This document shows, piece by piece, positions 19,421-31,321 of a stretch of DNA of 64,000 bases. The DNA lies in NCBI RefSeq assembly GCF_963576545.1, contig NC_083648.1:20199654-20263653 (forward strand), read 5' to 3'. Position 1 is the stretch's first letter. The number at the start of each line of letters is the position of its first letter. The position numbers and the translations under genes were made by a program. The notes beneath the pieces are model-generated. The model was not told the DNA's origin, made no database searches, and saw only the letters and a list, made by a program, of their open reading frames with translations. This stretch comes from Limanda limanda (Eukaryota; Chordata; Actinopteri; Pleuronectiformes; Pleuronectidae).

Positions 19421-20865
19421 CTAGCTGGAATGTAAACTGGATGACTCCGATTCAGTGGTCGTAGAGGCCCCAGGTCTTCTCCGTGGTAAAATCTTCAAAC
19501 TGGACGCGCGGCTCAGAGTGAGGGCTCTGCGGGCTGAACTCTTGAACCCGGCCCCCAGGAAAGCGTAAAGCAGTGGGTTCAGGCAGCAGTGTGCGAAGGC
19601 CATGGGCTCAGCCACTGCAAGCCACACGCCGAGAACAGCCTCCAGCCTGCAGCTGCGTGGCAGGACCTCCAGGCGCAGCAGAGCGTCCACAGAGATGCCC
19701 GCTCCGTAGGGCAGCCAACACACAAAGAAGCAGAGCACCAATGCGATGGTGGTCCTCACCGCTCGTCGCTTCTGCCTCTGGCCCCCCAGCGGACCCCGGG
19801 TCAGCCTGCTGACAATGACGCAGTAGCACACCAGCAGGACCAGGCCAGGGATGATCAGGCCGACTAGGACCAGCTGGAGTCGGAACACCGCGACCCAGAG
19901 AGGACCGTTGTCTACTGGGTAGAAGCGCTGGCATAGAGTGGCCCCCTCTCCTCCCTCCTGAGTCCTCGCAAAAATCAAGTCCGGCACTGCCAGCAGGCCA
20001 GCAGGCAACCAGGCACCTGAGGGAGGAAGACATGAAAATACATGAGAGACTGTGGGATGAGAGGACATGATAAGACACGAGAGGAGGAGATGTAAGATAC
20101 GTTGTATAAAACATTTGGACACTCACCTACAAACACCAGTCTGTGAGCCAGCAGCTGCCTCAGCCCACCAGTGTTGGTGTCTGTGGCGCGGACGACTGCC
20201 ATGTAGCGGTCCAGGCTGATGAACGCCAGGATGAGCACGCTGCCGTACAGGTTGACTGTGTAAATGACGTGCACGCCGATGCAGGTGGCCTCCCCGAAGC
20301 GCCAGTCAGCCAGGGCTGAGTCCACGGCCCAGAACGGCAGCGCCAGAACAAACAGGAGGTCTGCGGCTGAAAGGTGGAGGCGATACCGGTCTGTGAGGCT
20401 GCATTTTGACCTGTGTATCAAATCGGTCAGTCCATTCCCATCCTTTCAAGACCACAAATATACCAAGAAATTCACACAAGTCAAAGGTCATCGCCCTACA
20501 ACCCTACACCCATTCTCTCACCTGCGTTGGCAGCCCAGCACGACGACCACCAGGCCGTTTCCAGTGATGCCCAGGATGAAGATCAGAGCGTAGACCACGG
20601 GCAGGAAGACCCGCTGAAGATCAGTGGTCATCAGGTGTTCCACCTCGCAGGGCCCGTCCAGATCCCCACCGAGCTCTCCAGAGCCAGAACCAGAACCTGA
20701 GCCTGTGTCATTTAAGTCGTAGTCGAAGACGATGTGCTGGTGACAGAAAGATGGATGATGATGATTGAGGGAACAAAGGGAAGGGAAGGGTGGACAAATT
20801 GCATCCTAAACACAGATTTGTGTGTTTAGATAAAAGTTTGCTTGACTTACCTCATAGTACGACAT
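19421..20865 (-). CDS. cxcr4a: cxcr4a-like chemokine receptor
   Basis: Four minus-strand exons, 20865-20851, 20736-20522, 20410-20127 and 20016-19421, give 1110 nt (369 aa; human CXCR4 is 352). It is a class A GPCR. In vertebrates CXCR4 binds CXCL12 and steers cell migration. Visible features are an acidic N-terminus with tyrosines ([13 protein letters not shown]), [20 protein letters not shown] in TM2, [10 protein letters not shown] at the end of TM3, CFFVCWLPY in TM6, [10 protein letters not shown] in TM7 and a serine-rich tail [11 protein letters not shown]. The first intron after five codons is the classical CXCR4 intron. The next two (20521-20411 and 20126-20017) interrupt TM1/ICL1 and TM4 and are not in the CXCR4 genes I know. 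[10 protein letters not shown] run sits in the N-terminus. The a/b paralogue call rests on the N-terminal wording. Confidence 0.87.
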
Positions 20866-20929
20866 GATGGAGACAGTCCTTCTCCTTTCTCAGCCGAGCG
20901 GAGTTGAGCCAGACTCGTGTTCAGAGGCA

Positions 20930-20936
20930 TTTTATA
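20930..20936 (-). promoter_or_regulatory. TATA box of cxcr4a-like gene
   Basis: TATAAAA on the minus strand, 65 bp upstream of the ATG, which would place initiation near 20900. The short 5' UTR sits in exon 1. Confidence 0.65.
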
Positions 20937-21051
20937 GCTGTGTTCATGCTCCTCCCCTAAACACTCCAGCACATCTGTGTTCCTGCTGAAACGTTTTTCC
21001 TGTTTTCGAGGTGTCAGGTGCTGATAGTGGTTCTATCACAGGATACCCACT

Positions 21052-21188
<137 letters not shown>

Positions 21189-21189
21189 T

Positions 21190-23235
21190 CTGCTTGAATT
21201 GTTTTGGCCCTGAGGCCTTTGCTTCGGGATAATCAGGACCTATTGGCAAAAGAAAAGCATGAAAATGAGAATCAAACAATGTGTAATGTGTGTGTGTGTG
21301 TCTCCAATCTCCCTGCTCTGATGAATGAGGACAAGAAGCAGCTCTCAGCAGAGTGTGAACACACTGGTTGTGTTTGCGTCACTGTCTTATATGATTCCAG
21401 CAGGCGAGTACACTGTAGGCATGAACACTGTCTTTCACTGGCAACGGACCATTAGTGTGTGTTTGTGTGAGTGTTCAGAGCTTCACTTCTGTCTCGTCTC
21501 AACACCGATGTCATCAACATCCCTCTGAACTCTGTACCCTAACCCTGTAATAATTATAGACTTATATGAAGTTTAAGAATTACTAAAATAGCAATTGAAA
21601 AATGTATATATATGTATATAATATGTTTATTTGTTTAGCACCTTTCCAAAAAACTAAGTGCGTCACAACGAGGACAAATAATAAAAATAATATTTAAAGT
21701 AAAATATACAAAATAAAATAATACAATGTCACGTAAAAAAGTAAGTATTCAATAATTGTAACATCTTTGTGATATAAGTTAGACACGTGAACAGTAGTAA
21801 AGCTAATCAGTTTCATGTTTCAAAAACATTGACTATAAAATCTATAGAACTGTTTGAGGAGAAGTCACTAATGACAAGGAATAATTCAGAAGTATCCCCA
21901 GAGCATCAACTCAGGACAGAACATTCCAAACAGGCAGATTTAGAACAGGCGCTGACCTGGTAATACAAAGTCTCAAATTAAAGACAACAGATAAAATGAT
22001 GTAACATCATAACTGAAAAAGAAAAGGATAAAAGAAACATACAAAAATATAGCTAAAAAAGGTAACAATTGAATTAACAATAGATAAAAAAAGTTACCAC
22101 ATTTAGCTATTTATATATTGGTTATAACTCTATTTCCTGATTCAGTATTGAATGAATCAGGATCTGATTTTGAAACAACTTGTTTTTCTGTTTTTCAACA
22201 TACTATCGAGACAGTCCATCTATCACGTTCCATCTCAAAAGTGTTTCCTGCTTTCACATTCACAGTTTCCACTTCACATTAAATCAACAAATGCCCCTTT
22301 GAGATGGAACATGATGGGCGGTAACATTAAAAGACATGACGTATTTATTTTCATCAGTTCATTTCAATTTCAATCTGAACTGAAAGGTGTTAAATGTCAG
22401 GTTTTGCTCAGGCCCCATGGGCAGTATAGATCATGGATGGAGGATGGATATAAATCAATGCCATCATTGATTAGAATTAAAGTCTTTGTGTGTAATGCTG
22501 AATCAGTAAGCAGACACGTTTCCTAGTTTGGAAGTTCTAACTGTAAATCCCCATCCATCCTCTCACAATACACTAATCCCACAAGTAAACAGCCCCTTAT
22601 CTCTTTCTCCTTTTCCCCACCCTTCCTCCTCATTCACTGGAATCAGCACCAAGATCTCAGAAATAACATTAGTGTGTAAAGCTCCTCAAATCCCCAACAC
22701 TATAACTGGTGTTATAAAAACGAGCCATACCTGCTTTATCCTCTACAAAATCCTCCAGATACTGTAACTCTGCAAAGTCTTTCATAAACAACATTGTGAC
22801 AGTGTATGACAAGAAAGTGTCAGGCTACAAGAGTATTCTATTTCACTGCAGCATATTTTTCTAAGGCAAGGCAGTTTCATTTATAAAGCACATGTAATTC
22901 AGAGGTAGATTTATGGTGCTGTACAGGGCCATTTAAAACAACACAGAGACTACATTTAAACTAAAAATCAGTAAGCACAGTTTAAAAAAGCAATTTCAGG
23001 CAGAATAAACAAATTAAAGAAGTAAAGAGATTCAAAGTGGTAAAAGAAATGAAAATAAGTTCAAGGAGAAAATGATAGAAGTAGATGGAAATGTGTAAAA
23101 TAATAAAACAAATGTATAATTGAGAAATAGTTTGGTTAAAGGTACTTGTGAATAAATAATTGTTCAAATTGGTTATAAAGCTGTAATGGATGGAGCATGG
23201 AGGGTTTGGCTCCAGTTTGCTGCATAGAGATTATA
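21190..23235. other. Intergenic, repeat remnants
   Basis: No supported gene. AT-rich DNA with fish repeat pieces resembling TTTATTTATATAGCACYTTTC (about 21625-21675 and 22868-22935) and a patch TGTACCCTAACCCTGTAA (about 21532-21550). The open frame at 22152-22526 has no recognisable domain. Confidence 0.5.
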
Positions 23236-23239
23236 GATG

Positions 23240-25240
23240 TAGCAGAACCTTAAAGATATCGGTTCATCATTAGCCAATCCCATCACTAAAATTGTTAATC
23301 TTTCAATATCCCAAGGGCAGTTTCCAAGTATTTGGAAATCTGCAATTGTCACGCCAATTTTCAAATCTGGTGATCATCATTCCGCCTGTAACTATAGGCA
23401 GATCAGCATCCTCCCTATAATGTCTAAAGTAGCAGAAAAGTGTGTAGCTGAGCAAATCATACACCACCTGAACAACAGCTCATTCCCACTTCATCCAATG
23501 CAATTTGGCTTCAGATCCAACCACTCAACCGAGACGGCTAATTGTTTTTTCATTGAGAAAATTAAATCACTGTTGGATAAGCGTGGCGTTGTCGGTGCTG
23601 TCTTTCTTGATCTCCGCAAAGCATTTGACACTGTGAATCACAAGGTTCTATTATCCAAGTTATCCAATTTTAATTTTTCTGTTGAGGCACGTCAATGGGT
23701 TGAATCATACCTTTTTAACCGAACTCAAACTGTTCGAATAAATAACCAGCAATCTGACACCCTCTCCTTGTCCACTGGTGTACCACAGGGATCCATACTG
23801 GGTCCACTTTTATTTTGTTTGTATATCAACGACTTGCCGTCTGTGTGTCCAGAGGCCCACATTCAAATGTATGCTGATGATACTGTGCTGTATGTGCATG
23901 GATTGACAAAAACCGAAGTTGCTGCCAAACTCACAAAGGCCATGCTGAAAATTACAGCATGGCTCAATCAGTGCTGTCTCCAACTAAATGTGTCTAAGAC
24001 TGTTGGTATGTTCTTCTCCAAAACAAATGACTGTAGTGAAAACCCAGATGTTCTTGTGTCAGGAGAAAAATTAGAAATTGTTAAGGAATTTAAATACCTT
24101 GGCATTATTCTGGACTCCAACTTTAATTTCAGGGCACATGTAAAAACTGTCTGCAAAAGGATCAAATTCAATCTTGCCAATTTCAAATTTATACGAAACT
24201 CTATGTCCACCGAGGCAGCCATGATGTACATGCATTCAATGATATTCTCTCACATGAGCTACTGTCTGACGAGCTGGTCTCAGGCTAATCACACAACACT
24301 AAAACCACTACAGTCTTTGTATAAACAAACACTGAAAGTTCTGGACAAAAAACCAAGGCAATTCCATCACTGTGCAATTTTAAGAAAACACAATCTAGTG
24401 AGCTGGGAAAACATGATTAAGCACAAAAATGCATGTCTCTTTTACAAAATCATACATGGCATGGCCCCTCCTCCACTTAGAGAATTTGTAACTATTAGAA
24501 CAAACCAACATCGGATCACAAGAGGAGTCATGAAATGGGACTGCATTATTCCATTTAGGAAAAGTACCTTTAGTCAGTCAGCCTTCTCTGTTGCAGCCTC
24601 ACGTGAATGGAATAACATCCCAACATGTATCAGAGACCTAAACACATATCGGTCATTTAGTTCTAATCTGAAACAGTGGCTGTTTGATAATATGATCTGC
24701 CAGCACTAAACTTGACCCGCCTGCTCTTGCCTCCTTGTGTCAGCGTGTCTGTGAATTTGTCCTGCAACTTACTTTGTATGCTTGCTTGTTTGTATGCTTT
24801 TTGTAGCTCGTTCTATGTCTCTCCTGTGCTGCTTCATGTACTATTGTCATGTCGACTTTTTGTTAGTTTGTTGTGCATGTACTGTCTGCTTTGGTGGGCT
24901 ACTGCCTCGATGTCTAACACATATAGATGTCCTCTATAAGTCCTAGTCTACCTTTTCAATTTGTGTTTGTTTGATGCTGACTCTTGTTTGTCCTGCATGC
25001 TTCATGTATTTTAATGCTTGAACTACTGAATACTTGTATGTGGTTATAATTAATGTTTTATCTGTTGCTTTTCTATGTTCTTTTTTAAACTCTTTCTGTT
25101 ATTTGCTTATTTGCTTTTTAGGGAGCCTATTGTTACATCTGGCCAAGGACTGCAGATGGAAACTAACCTTCTGGCTAAATCTGGCATATTTACAGAAATG
25201 TCTATTAATATGCACTGTCCCTGTCAAAATAAACAAACAA
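23240..25240 (+). mobile_element. 5'-truncated non-LTR retrotransposon (LINE)
   Basis: The + strand frame is open from just after a TAG at about 23237 to the TAA ending at 24709, reading VTPIFKSGDHHSACNYRQIS then ILPIMSKVAEKCV. Reverse-transcriptase motifs follow in order: VGAVFLDLRKAFDTVNH, STGVPQGSILGPLLF, YADDTVLYV catalytic box, LNVSKT and EFKYLGIILD. The C-terminus (SREWNNIPTCIRDLNTYRSF) is that of jockey/L2/CR1-type fish LINEs. The upstream endonuclease domain is missing. A 3' UTR of about 520 bp ends in AAATAAACAAACAAACC near 25240. The RT frame is intact over about 490 codons, so this copy is fairly young. Clade assignment is uncertain. Confidence 0.88.
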
Positions 25241-25244
25241 ACCA

Positions 25245-26960
25245 TGTTCACACTGGCTCAGTGGGATGCCACATGATGGCTAATGTTACTGATCACTCCC
25301 CTGGTCTTTCCTGCAGACAGGTGGAGATGTGTGTTAATGAGGAACAGGTCTGAGTCACTGCACTGCTGACAACTGCACTGACTTATAGCAACAGCAACAC
25401 TGTGCGTGTGTGTGCTGTGGAAGTGTTCTGTGTGTTTGTTCTTGGCATTGTGTGGAAGCACAACGAGCGCTAATGGGAGCCAGAACAATTCTATCTATGT
25501 TAAATACTCTTGAATAACAAGGTGATTGTGAAGAGAAATAGCGCCACTATGTGGACTTTTAGAGGATGAGTCTGGTTTCCAGAACCTGCAGCTCATCAAT
25601 GTATAGAATTAAGTCACATCTAGTGGTGATGTTGCAGCTGAATCCCCCTCAACTCACCCTCCCCTTCCAAACATGACAGAGAAGCTGTTGTAGCCTTCAT
25701 GTTCAGTTCACAAAGCAGGTAATACATTTAAATATCTAGATTTCGGCTTTTGTTAATGTTCCCAGAGCCGTTTACACATTAACGTTTTATAAGAAATTGT
25801 ATTTTTTTTCCAAATTAAAGCTGCTGTTTTCTCTGAGCATTGCATTGTGCGGAAAAAAAGGCAGTTCATCCATCATCACTGAGAAAACAAGTGTTTATTA
25901 GTCTGCAAACAGTTTGTTCTGGTTTAGCTTTTTAGTCACTTTTTCTGTGTGGAAACAACAAACAAAAACCCTGCTCACCAAGATTTATAGAATATATCAA
26001 AGTAGTTAATCCTCAAAATTATAAAACAGAACTAAGGAATGTGATTGAGGCTTGGTATTTTACAGTTTAACAAAAACTTTATTATAAATATCTATAAATA
26101 AAAAGAAAACATGAATACAACCACATATAAATAACCTGAATTAAGAAGATAAACATTGTTTATGTAGAATGTAAACATAAATGTGCATCTTTTCTGCATT
26201 GTTTATTCTGTTAAACAAAGCCTAACATATCGGCAAACACAGATACCGATATCTGAGAAAGATCGGCTTTATTATCGGCCAACTGAGAAATCGGTCTTGG
26301 CTTTTGGCAGACGTTTTTTACAAATTCACATTCAGAGAAATAAGTCAGTGTGAACGAATCCGGCCCCGTAAGCACCCCGGTATATCTTCCTTCACAGCTC
26401 GATCAGTCACCTGACTCGCCTCTATAACTTTATTTTCGCTCGTGCCGACACACATACACGTTTGTACTTCTATCTTAGTGAGGACACTCATTGACATGAT
26501 ATATTCATTAGCCCCGTACCTTTACCTTATATTTAAACTAAATGCCTTACCCTAACCCTCAAACAACACATTAAAAAGGGAGCACCAGTCACAATGTCCT
26601 CACTTTCCAAAAATGTCCTCTCTGTAGGGTCTCTGCTTAAAATGGTCCTCACAAAGATAGAAGTACAGAAACACACACATTGACATCACACACATGGCTG
26701 AGACTGGATCAAAACATTGTTTGGTCTTAACTGGAGGTTAGTGCGAATTTGCATGTAGAGCGGGGAAGTGAGATCCGATCACAAGTGGTCACAGGAGACA
26801 CATTCAGGTTTCAGAACATTCAGATGTGAACACACACGCACTTATACGGGGCCACTGAAAACCTACAGAGCAACACAAGAACAAGCTACATCAGCACTTG
26901 AACACTGTAGCTGTTTAAAACCTTTAAAGAGAAGTTTAAAACAAAGCGGAGTCCCCCTGA
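25245..26960. other. Intergenic, repeats
   Basis: No exon seen. Contains AT-rich DNA, a patch of repeated ATCGG words (about 26225-26300) typical of a fish DNA-transposon relic, a palindromic element at 26461-26670 and a family B repeat at 26768-26850. Confidence 0.5.
26461..26670. repeat. Palindromic MITE-like element
   Basis: Left end TTTGTACTTCTATCTTAGTG (26461-) and right end CAAAGATAGAAGTACAGAA (to 26670) are inverted copies; the interior has CTTACCCTAACCCTCAA and paired AATGTCCTC words. About 210 bp, a familiar fish repeat. Confidence 0.7.
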
Positions 26961-28140
26961 CTAACATTTTTCTCTGACGATCATGCTGCTGTTGCCACGC
27001 AGCTGGGAAAGCAGTTTTCCGAATCCACTCTTCTTCGGTATTTTCTTCTCAGGGGGAGCATCCTTCATTTTGAGGGTTTCCAGACTGACTGTGCTTGGAA
27101 TCACCTCAACAGTTTTGTGTTTGTCTGCTTGATTGTCGCCTTTTCGATCGTCCCATCTCTCAAAAGCCGGACTGCTGCTGAGACTGCTGCTGAGACTGCT
27201 GGTTGGCTGAGGGCTGCTGCCACGAGAACAGCTTCTACTGAGGTGCTGGCGGGGACTGTTGCTGTGGAGACATTGTTGCTTAGCAGCGCGAGAACCCTGA
27301 GAGTCACCTCTTGCCCTCTTCCTCCTAGACTTCTTCTTCCTCCCCTTCTTCGCTTGCACTCTGACACAGCACCGGAGGTTCCTGGAACAAACACACACCA
27401 ACAGGAAAGTAATTTCTGATGTTGACAGACTGACCTGCTTTGATACTGTAGACAATGTGAGTTAAATGTGTCCAGAAGCCTCACCTCTGTAGGAAAGTGC
27501 GCGGTCGCCAGCAGGCTGATGACTCTGCCTCATACATCTCACTCTGCTTCACACCTGACTTGAGTCTTTTCTTAACCAGCTTCACATGGGTCAAAAGCTT
27601 CCTGACAACACAGAGGCAGCACGTGAGTTACCGTGGTTGTTGATGTGCCACTGGAAACCAGCAATCGTAACTTCAGACCTTGGTTTGACATCCGTCCTGA
27701 GAGATCTAAGTCCATCTGTTCACACCTGACATTGAAATGGGTCCTGAATGGGTCTCCTGTGAACACTTGTGATCGGATCTCACCACTCTTATGTGTGTGT
27801 TTGTGTTGCCAAAAGCCAGCGAGAGGAGGAGAGTGACGGGGGGCTGAATAAACGATGTGTAGCTCTGGTATGAAGAAGGATTTTACCAATTTAATGAAAG
27901 CATTGGTCATTATGTGATGATCAGTGTTGAAATTGTGACTGCGAACCAAACAGATATATGGACTCTGAGAAGGATTAAAAAAATGCTTGTTTCATAGTGA
28001 AACTGTAGCAGAAGAAGTAATGAGTATTCGATCATTCATTGGGGACCAGATCTCACATTTGGGAGCGTTCACACCTGCACTCGGAGCGCTTGTGATCGGA
28101 TCACTGAGGACGGATGCTAGTACCAGGTCTGAGTGGGGAC
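26768..28140. repeat. Three copies of a GATCGGATC repeat (family B)
   Basis: Copies at 26768-26850 (GATCCGATCACAAGTGG, inverted), about 27690-27800 (ACTTGTGATCGGATCTCACC) and about 28050-28140 (GCTTGTGATCGGATCACTG). A fourth lies near 56160-56240. They sit in and beside introns of the unrecognised gene. Confidence 0.55.
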
Positions 28141-29532
28141 ACACACTCGGGATGTCTTACCCTGGTGCATTAGGCAGCCGTCTGGGTCTCCACTGTTTGA
28201 TCAGGACCCACTGGTCACATGTCAGAGAGTTGGGATCTGAAGAAAGAAACACAAAGATGTTAAAATCCATCTGTGCACTGAATACAGACCAGTACAATAT
28301 GTGCCCTAATATTTTTTAATATTCCGTACTTATTTTCTCAGGCAGCTACTTTGAGGGGTAGTTTACACAAAATGAAAAAGTGTTATTTGCAGCTAAGGCT
28401 GATTTATGTGGAGACTTTGACCACCGCAAATGAGAGCCATTGTTCTGCCCAGGCAAATAATATGACATGCCAAATAAACCACAAAATCAACCAATCCCTC
28501 TCACATTCACATGGTCAATTTAGTCTCAAATTTACCTAACACCCATCCACAAGTCTTTTGACTGTGGGAGGAAGCTGGAGTACCGGTAGAAAACCCACGC
28601 CAACACAGGGAGAACATGCAAACACCACACAGAAAGACCCCAGCTGAACCAGGAACCTACTTGTTGTGAGGCGACGGTGACAAACCACTGCACACCCCAC
28701 TATGCTATCTTGTTAAGTATACTGTCTTAACAATATTCCTTCTTGTGTACTTGCTGTGACCAAATTTCCCTTCACCGCAATTCCATCTTGTTTCATATAC
28801 AAGAAATGAATCCACTCACCCTTGTCTAAGTCTTTGTCTTTGATTCGTGCTTTCATCTTCTCTGCTCTCTGGTAGAGCTTCTGACACGCCGAGCACAAGC
28901 TCGGTAAAGAACTCCATCTCTTGACGTTGGTGGGACAAAAGGTGGAGGGGCCGGAGGCGACGCTGCTGTTGTCAGAGACGCAGTCTTCGTCTGACTCGTC
29001 CACTGCTTTATCAGCGACCTCCACAGACTTTCCCTCAACCTCCTCAGCCAGAGGTTCGGCATCATGCGTGTCATTGATGATGTCAAGGAGGTCCCGGCTG
29101 CTCAACTCATTTGTATCAAGTGCAACGTCGCCAGCTTCGGTCTTCTTCTTCTTCTGCCTCTTCTTCCCGTTCAACTTGCGCTGCATGTCATCCTCGTTAG
29201 GGCTGGGACTTCCCTGAGGGATCTGCTTGGAGGCCTTGGAGGAGCGTCTGGTATACATGGACTCTTCCCACTTTACACAATACTCAAACGACCTGTGACA
29301 GAGAGAAAAAGGGACAATCTGTATTACCACACCTGTAAAGTGCTATGCATTGCTGTGTGATCATAAACATCATACAATATATACATTGTAATTCACTGGA
29401 GTCATAAGCTGATTTTCTTTATTTAGTTTCATGTGGGTCCTACCTGTAATATTCTACTCTTATAGACAACGAATGAACGAGCGACTCTAAGTCATCTGCC
29501 TCAGATTCCCTGTCAGACGCTGGCCTGCTCAT
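26961..29532 (-). CDS. Unrecognised Lys/Ser-rich, probably nuclear protein
   Basis: Five minus-strand exons, 29532-29444, 29292-28820, 28236-28161, 27601-27485 and 27381-26961, join in frame to 1176 nt (391 aa) with good GT-AG sites. I do not recognise the family. Features seen: an acidic start (MSRPASDRESEADDLESLV), a conserved-looking block YYRSFEYCVKWEESMYTRR at about 29-47, a basic run KKRQKKKKTE, an acidic middle (about 90-145), a cysteine/aromatic block SLPSLCSACQKLYQRAEKMK, then SLTCDQWVLIKQWRPRRLP. A second basic run KKGRKKKSRRKRARGD is followed by serine-rich sequence, ending GFGKLLSQLRGNSSMIVREKC. There is no signal peptide or membrane span. The basic runs look like nuclear localisation signals. 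An acceptor (TTCAG) immediately precedes the ATG, so a non-coding first exon is expected. Confidence 0.75.
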
Positions 29533-30179
29533 CTGAAGACAACAAACCACTTTCATAAGATATTACAAATACAGCACCTTGTTAAATATTGTACTTTAGC
29601 TTTGAGCTCCAGCCACCATGTACTAAAGCACAACATCCACTGATCTCATGATAGTCTGCTTCTCATGATGACTACTCTCCACAATCCATTAGCTCCACCC
29701 TAGCTTAAAGGTGGAGGATATGCTTTAATGATTGTTTTTTGACAGATTTTCCTTTTGAGTTTTCTAAATAAAAACACTGTCAATACATCAACGGATTTCA
29801 AGCTACATAACAAAGTGAAGTGATTCTGAATCATGGACCCGGGACTGACGAGGATCCAGGTTTTACAAACACTGGACTCAAAACGTCCAACAGTTACTAC
29901 AGTAACTACCACCACTACTACTACTACTACTTCTACTAATACTACAACTACTGCTACTGGTGTTGAGTAGCTCACGTTAGCATCCCGGCTAAACTAGCAA
30001 GACTAAGATCCAGAATAAACAATAATCTATCTGACTGGTTGCTGATCTTCACTGAAACTCGGTTTACTGGGATTTTAAAATGGACTTCGTGTCGTTCACA
30101 GTTTACGTAACCTTTACCGGTTTAAACCAATCTGTAAGTATAACTCAGTTGAAAGTATGTTGAGTGTTTGTGTACATAC

Positions 30180-30300
30180 TGTTTCCTGTAGAAGCTCGCG
30201 GGCTCAGCCTCAGCTTTTTTCTTCCACAACAACTTTCCTGGAAGTGCGCGCGCTGCGGATCAGAATTCTTCTTCTACTGCTCTGCCGCGGGCAGTTAGCG
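30180..30300 (-). promoter_or_regulatory. Candidate first non-coding exon/promoter of the unrecognised gene
   Basis: A CpG-rich patch (GAAGTGCGCGCGCTGCGG near 30241) lies upstream. A minus-strand donor GTATGT directly follows position 30180 and would join to the acceptor before the ATG at 29532. Confidence 0.4.
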
Positions 30301-30554
30301 GGACGCTACCGCCCCCAGCTGGACAGGCGTCCGAATAGCAAGAACCCAACATTCAAAACATGATTCGTTGTATAACTTTACTTCTCTGATGTTTGATCCA
30401 AAACTTGTATTCTTAACAACTTTATAAAAAAAAGTACATACATCAAGACAATTACGATTTTAAATTGTAATACAAGTTGGACATTGGCAAATTAAAAGGA
30501 GATATTACTTAAATTACTTGTTTGAAAAGTTTACACATCTTCCACCGCAAAATA

Positions 30555-30702
30555 AAAACATACCTCTTCCGACTATACCTTGAATAAAAATAAAAAAACA
30601 CTAACAATTTTTGAAACTAACAATTTAGTAGCACTTAAATGGCACTTTGTTGTTGTGAGTTGCTTTGAATAAAAGCGTCAGCTAAATTAAATGTAATGTA
30701 AT
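30555..30702 (+). mobile_element. LINE 3' tail fragment (L2-like)
   Basis: Contains ACCTCTTCCGACTATACCTT and TTGAATAAAAGCGTCAGCTAAATT then TGTAATGTAATT, the 3' end of a common fish L2-type LINE. A second copy with the same words is at 41600-41932. Confidence 0.65.
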
Positions 30703-30821
30703 TGAGATTAGACCAACTGGTGTATTGTTCATTTATCGCCACACGTTTTATATACAGATATCCGTGAAGATTCTCAGACCCAGTCCAAGGTGTCTGCAGG
30801 AGTTCTACATCTAAAAGCTCT

Positions 30822-30990
30822 ATGAATGTAAATGACTGAACCCCCTTCGATCATGGCTGCATTTGCATACAGGCTGCTCCCCTCTCCACAGTAACTCTTC
30901 ATGATTGTCAATGAATGTAAATGACTGAACCCCCTTGGATCATGGCTGCATTTGCATACAGGCTGATCCCCTCTCCACTGCAACTCTTCA
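30822..30990. repeat. Tandem duplication, period 89 bp
   Basis: ATGAATGTAAATGACTGAAC starts at 30822 and again at 30911; both units continue through CATGGCTGCATTTGCATAC to CAACTCTTCA-type ends. The unit ends about 330 bp upstream of the UGT start codon. Confidence 0.9.
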
Positions 30991-31321
30991 CAAATTTGCT
31001 TGCCGTCATTTGGCAGGGGCCCTGCTAATTTACTCTGCAGCAGGCTCACAGTATTCCAGATTACCAATACAGCTCGCATTGCAGCAAACTTTGAGACTGG
31101 ACTCTGATTGATTGTCAAACAAGGACTTTGGACACACCTCAATCTGTCAGGAATTTCAACAGTCCACAGCCAGACACAGGAACTTAAGCAGAGGGATCAG
31201 GTTACAAGAACAACAAAAGCACCGCTTAGGGAATGTTGTCTTGACTTGTTTTTTTTCTCACTTTCTGATTTTAAATCTGTGTTTGACACAGTGAGGTGTG
31301 TGGACACACGAAACGAGAACA

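Noticed and set aside
20264..20700. + strand open frames across the receptor exons
   Set aside because: Shadows of the GC-rich receptor coding sequence on the minus strand.
21532..21550. Telomere-like CCCTAACCC words (also near 26545)
   Set aside because: Only one or two units each; the 26545 case is inside a common palindromic repeat. Not an interstitial telomere array.
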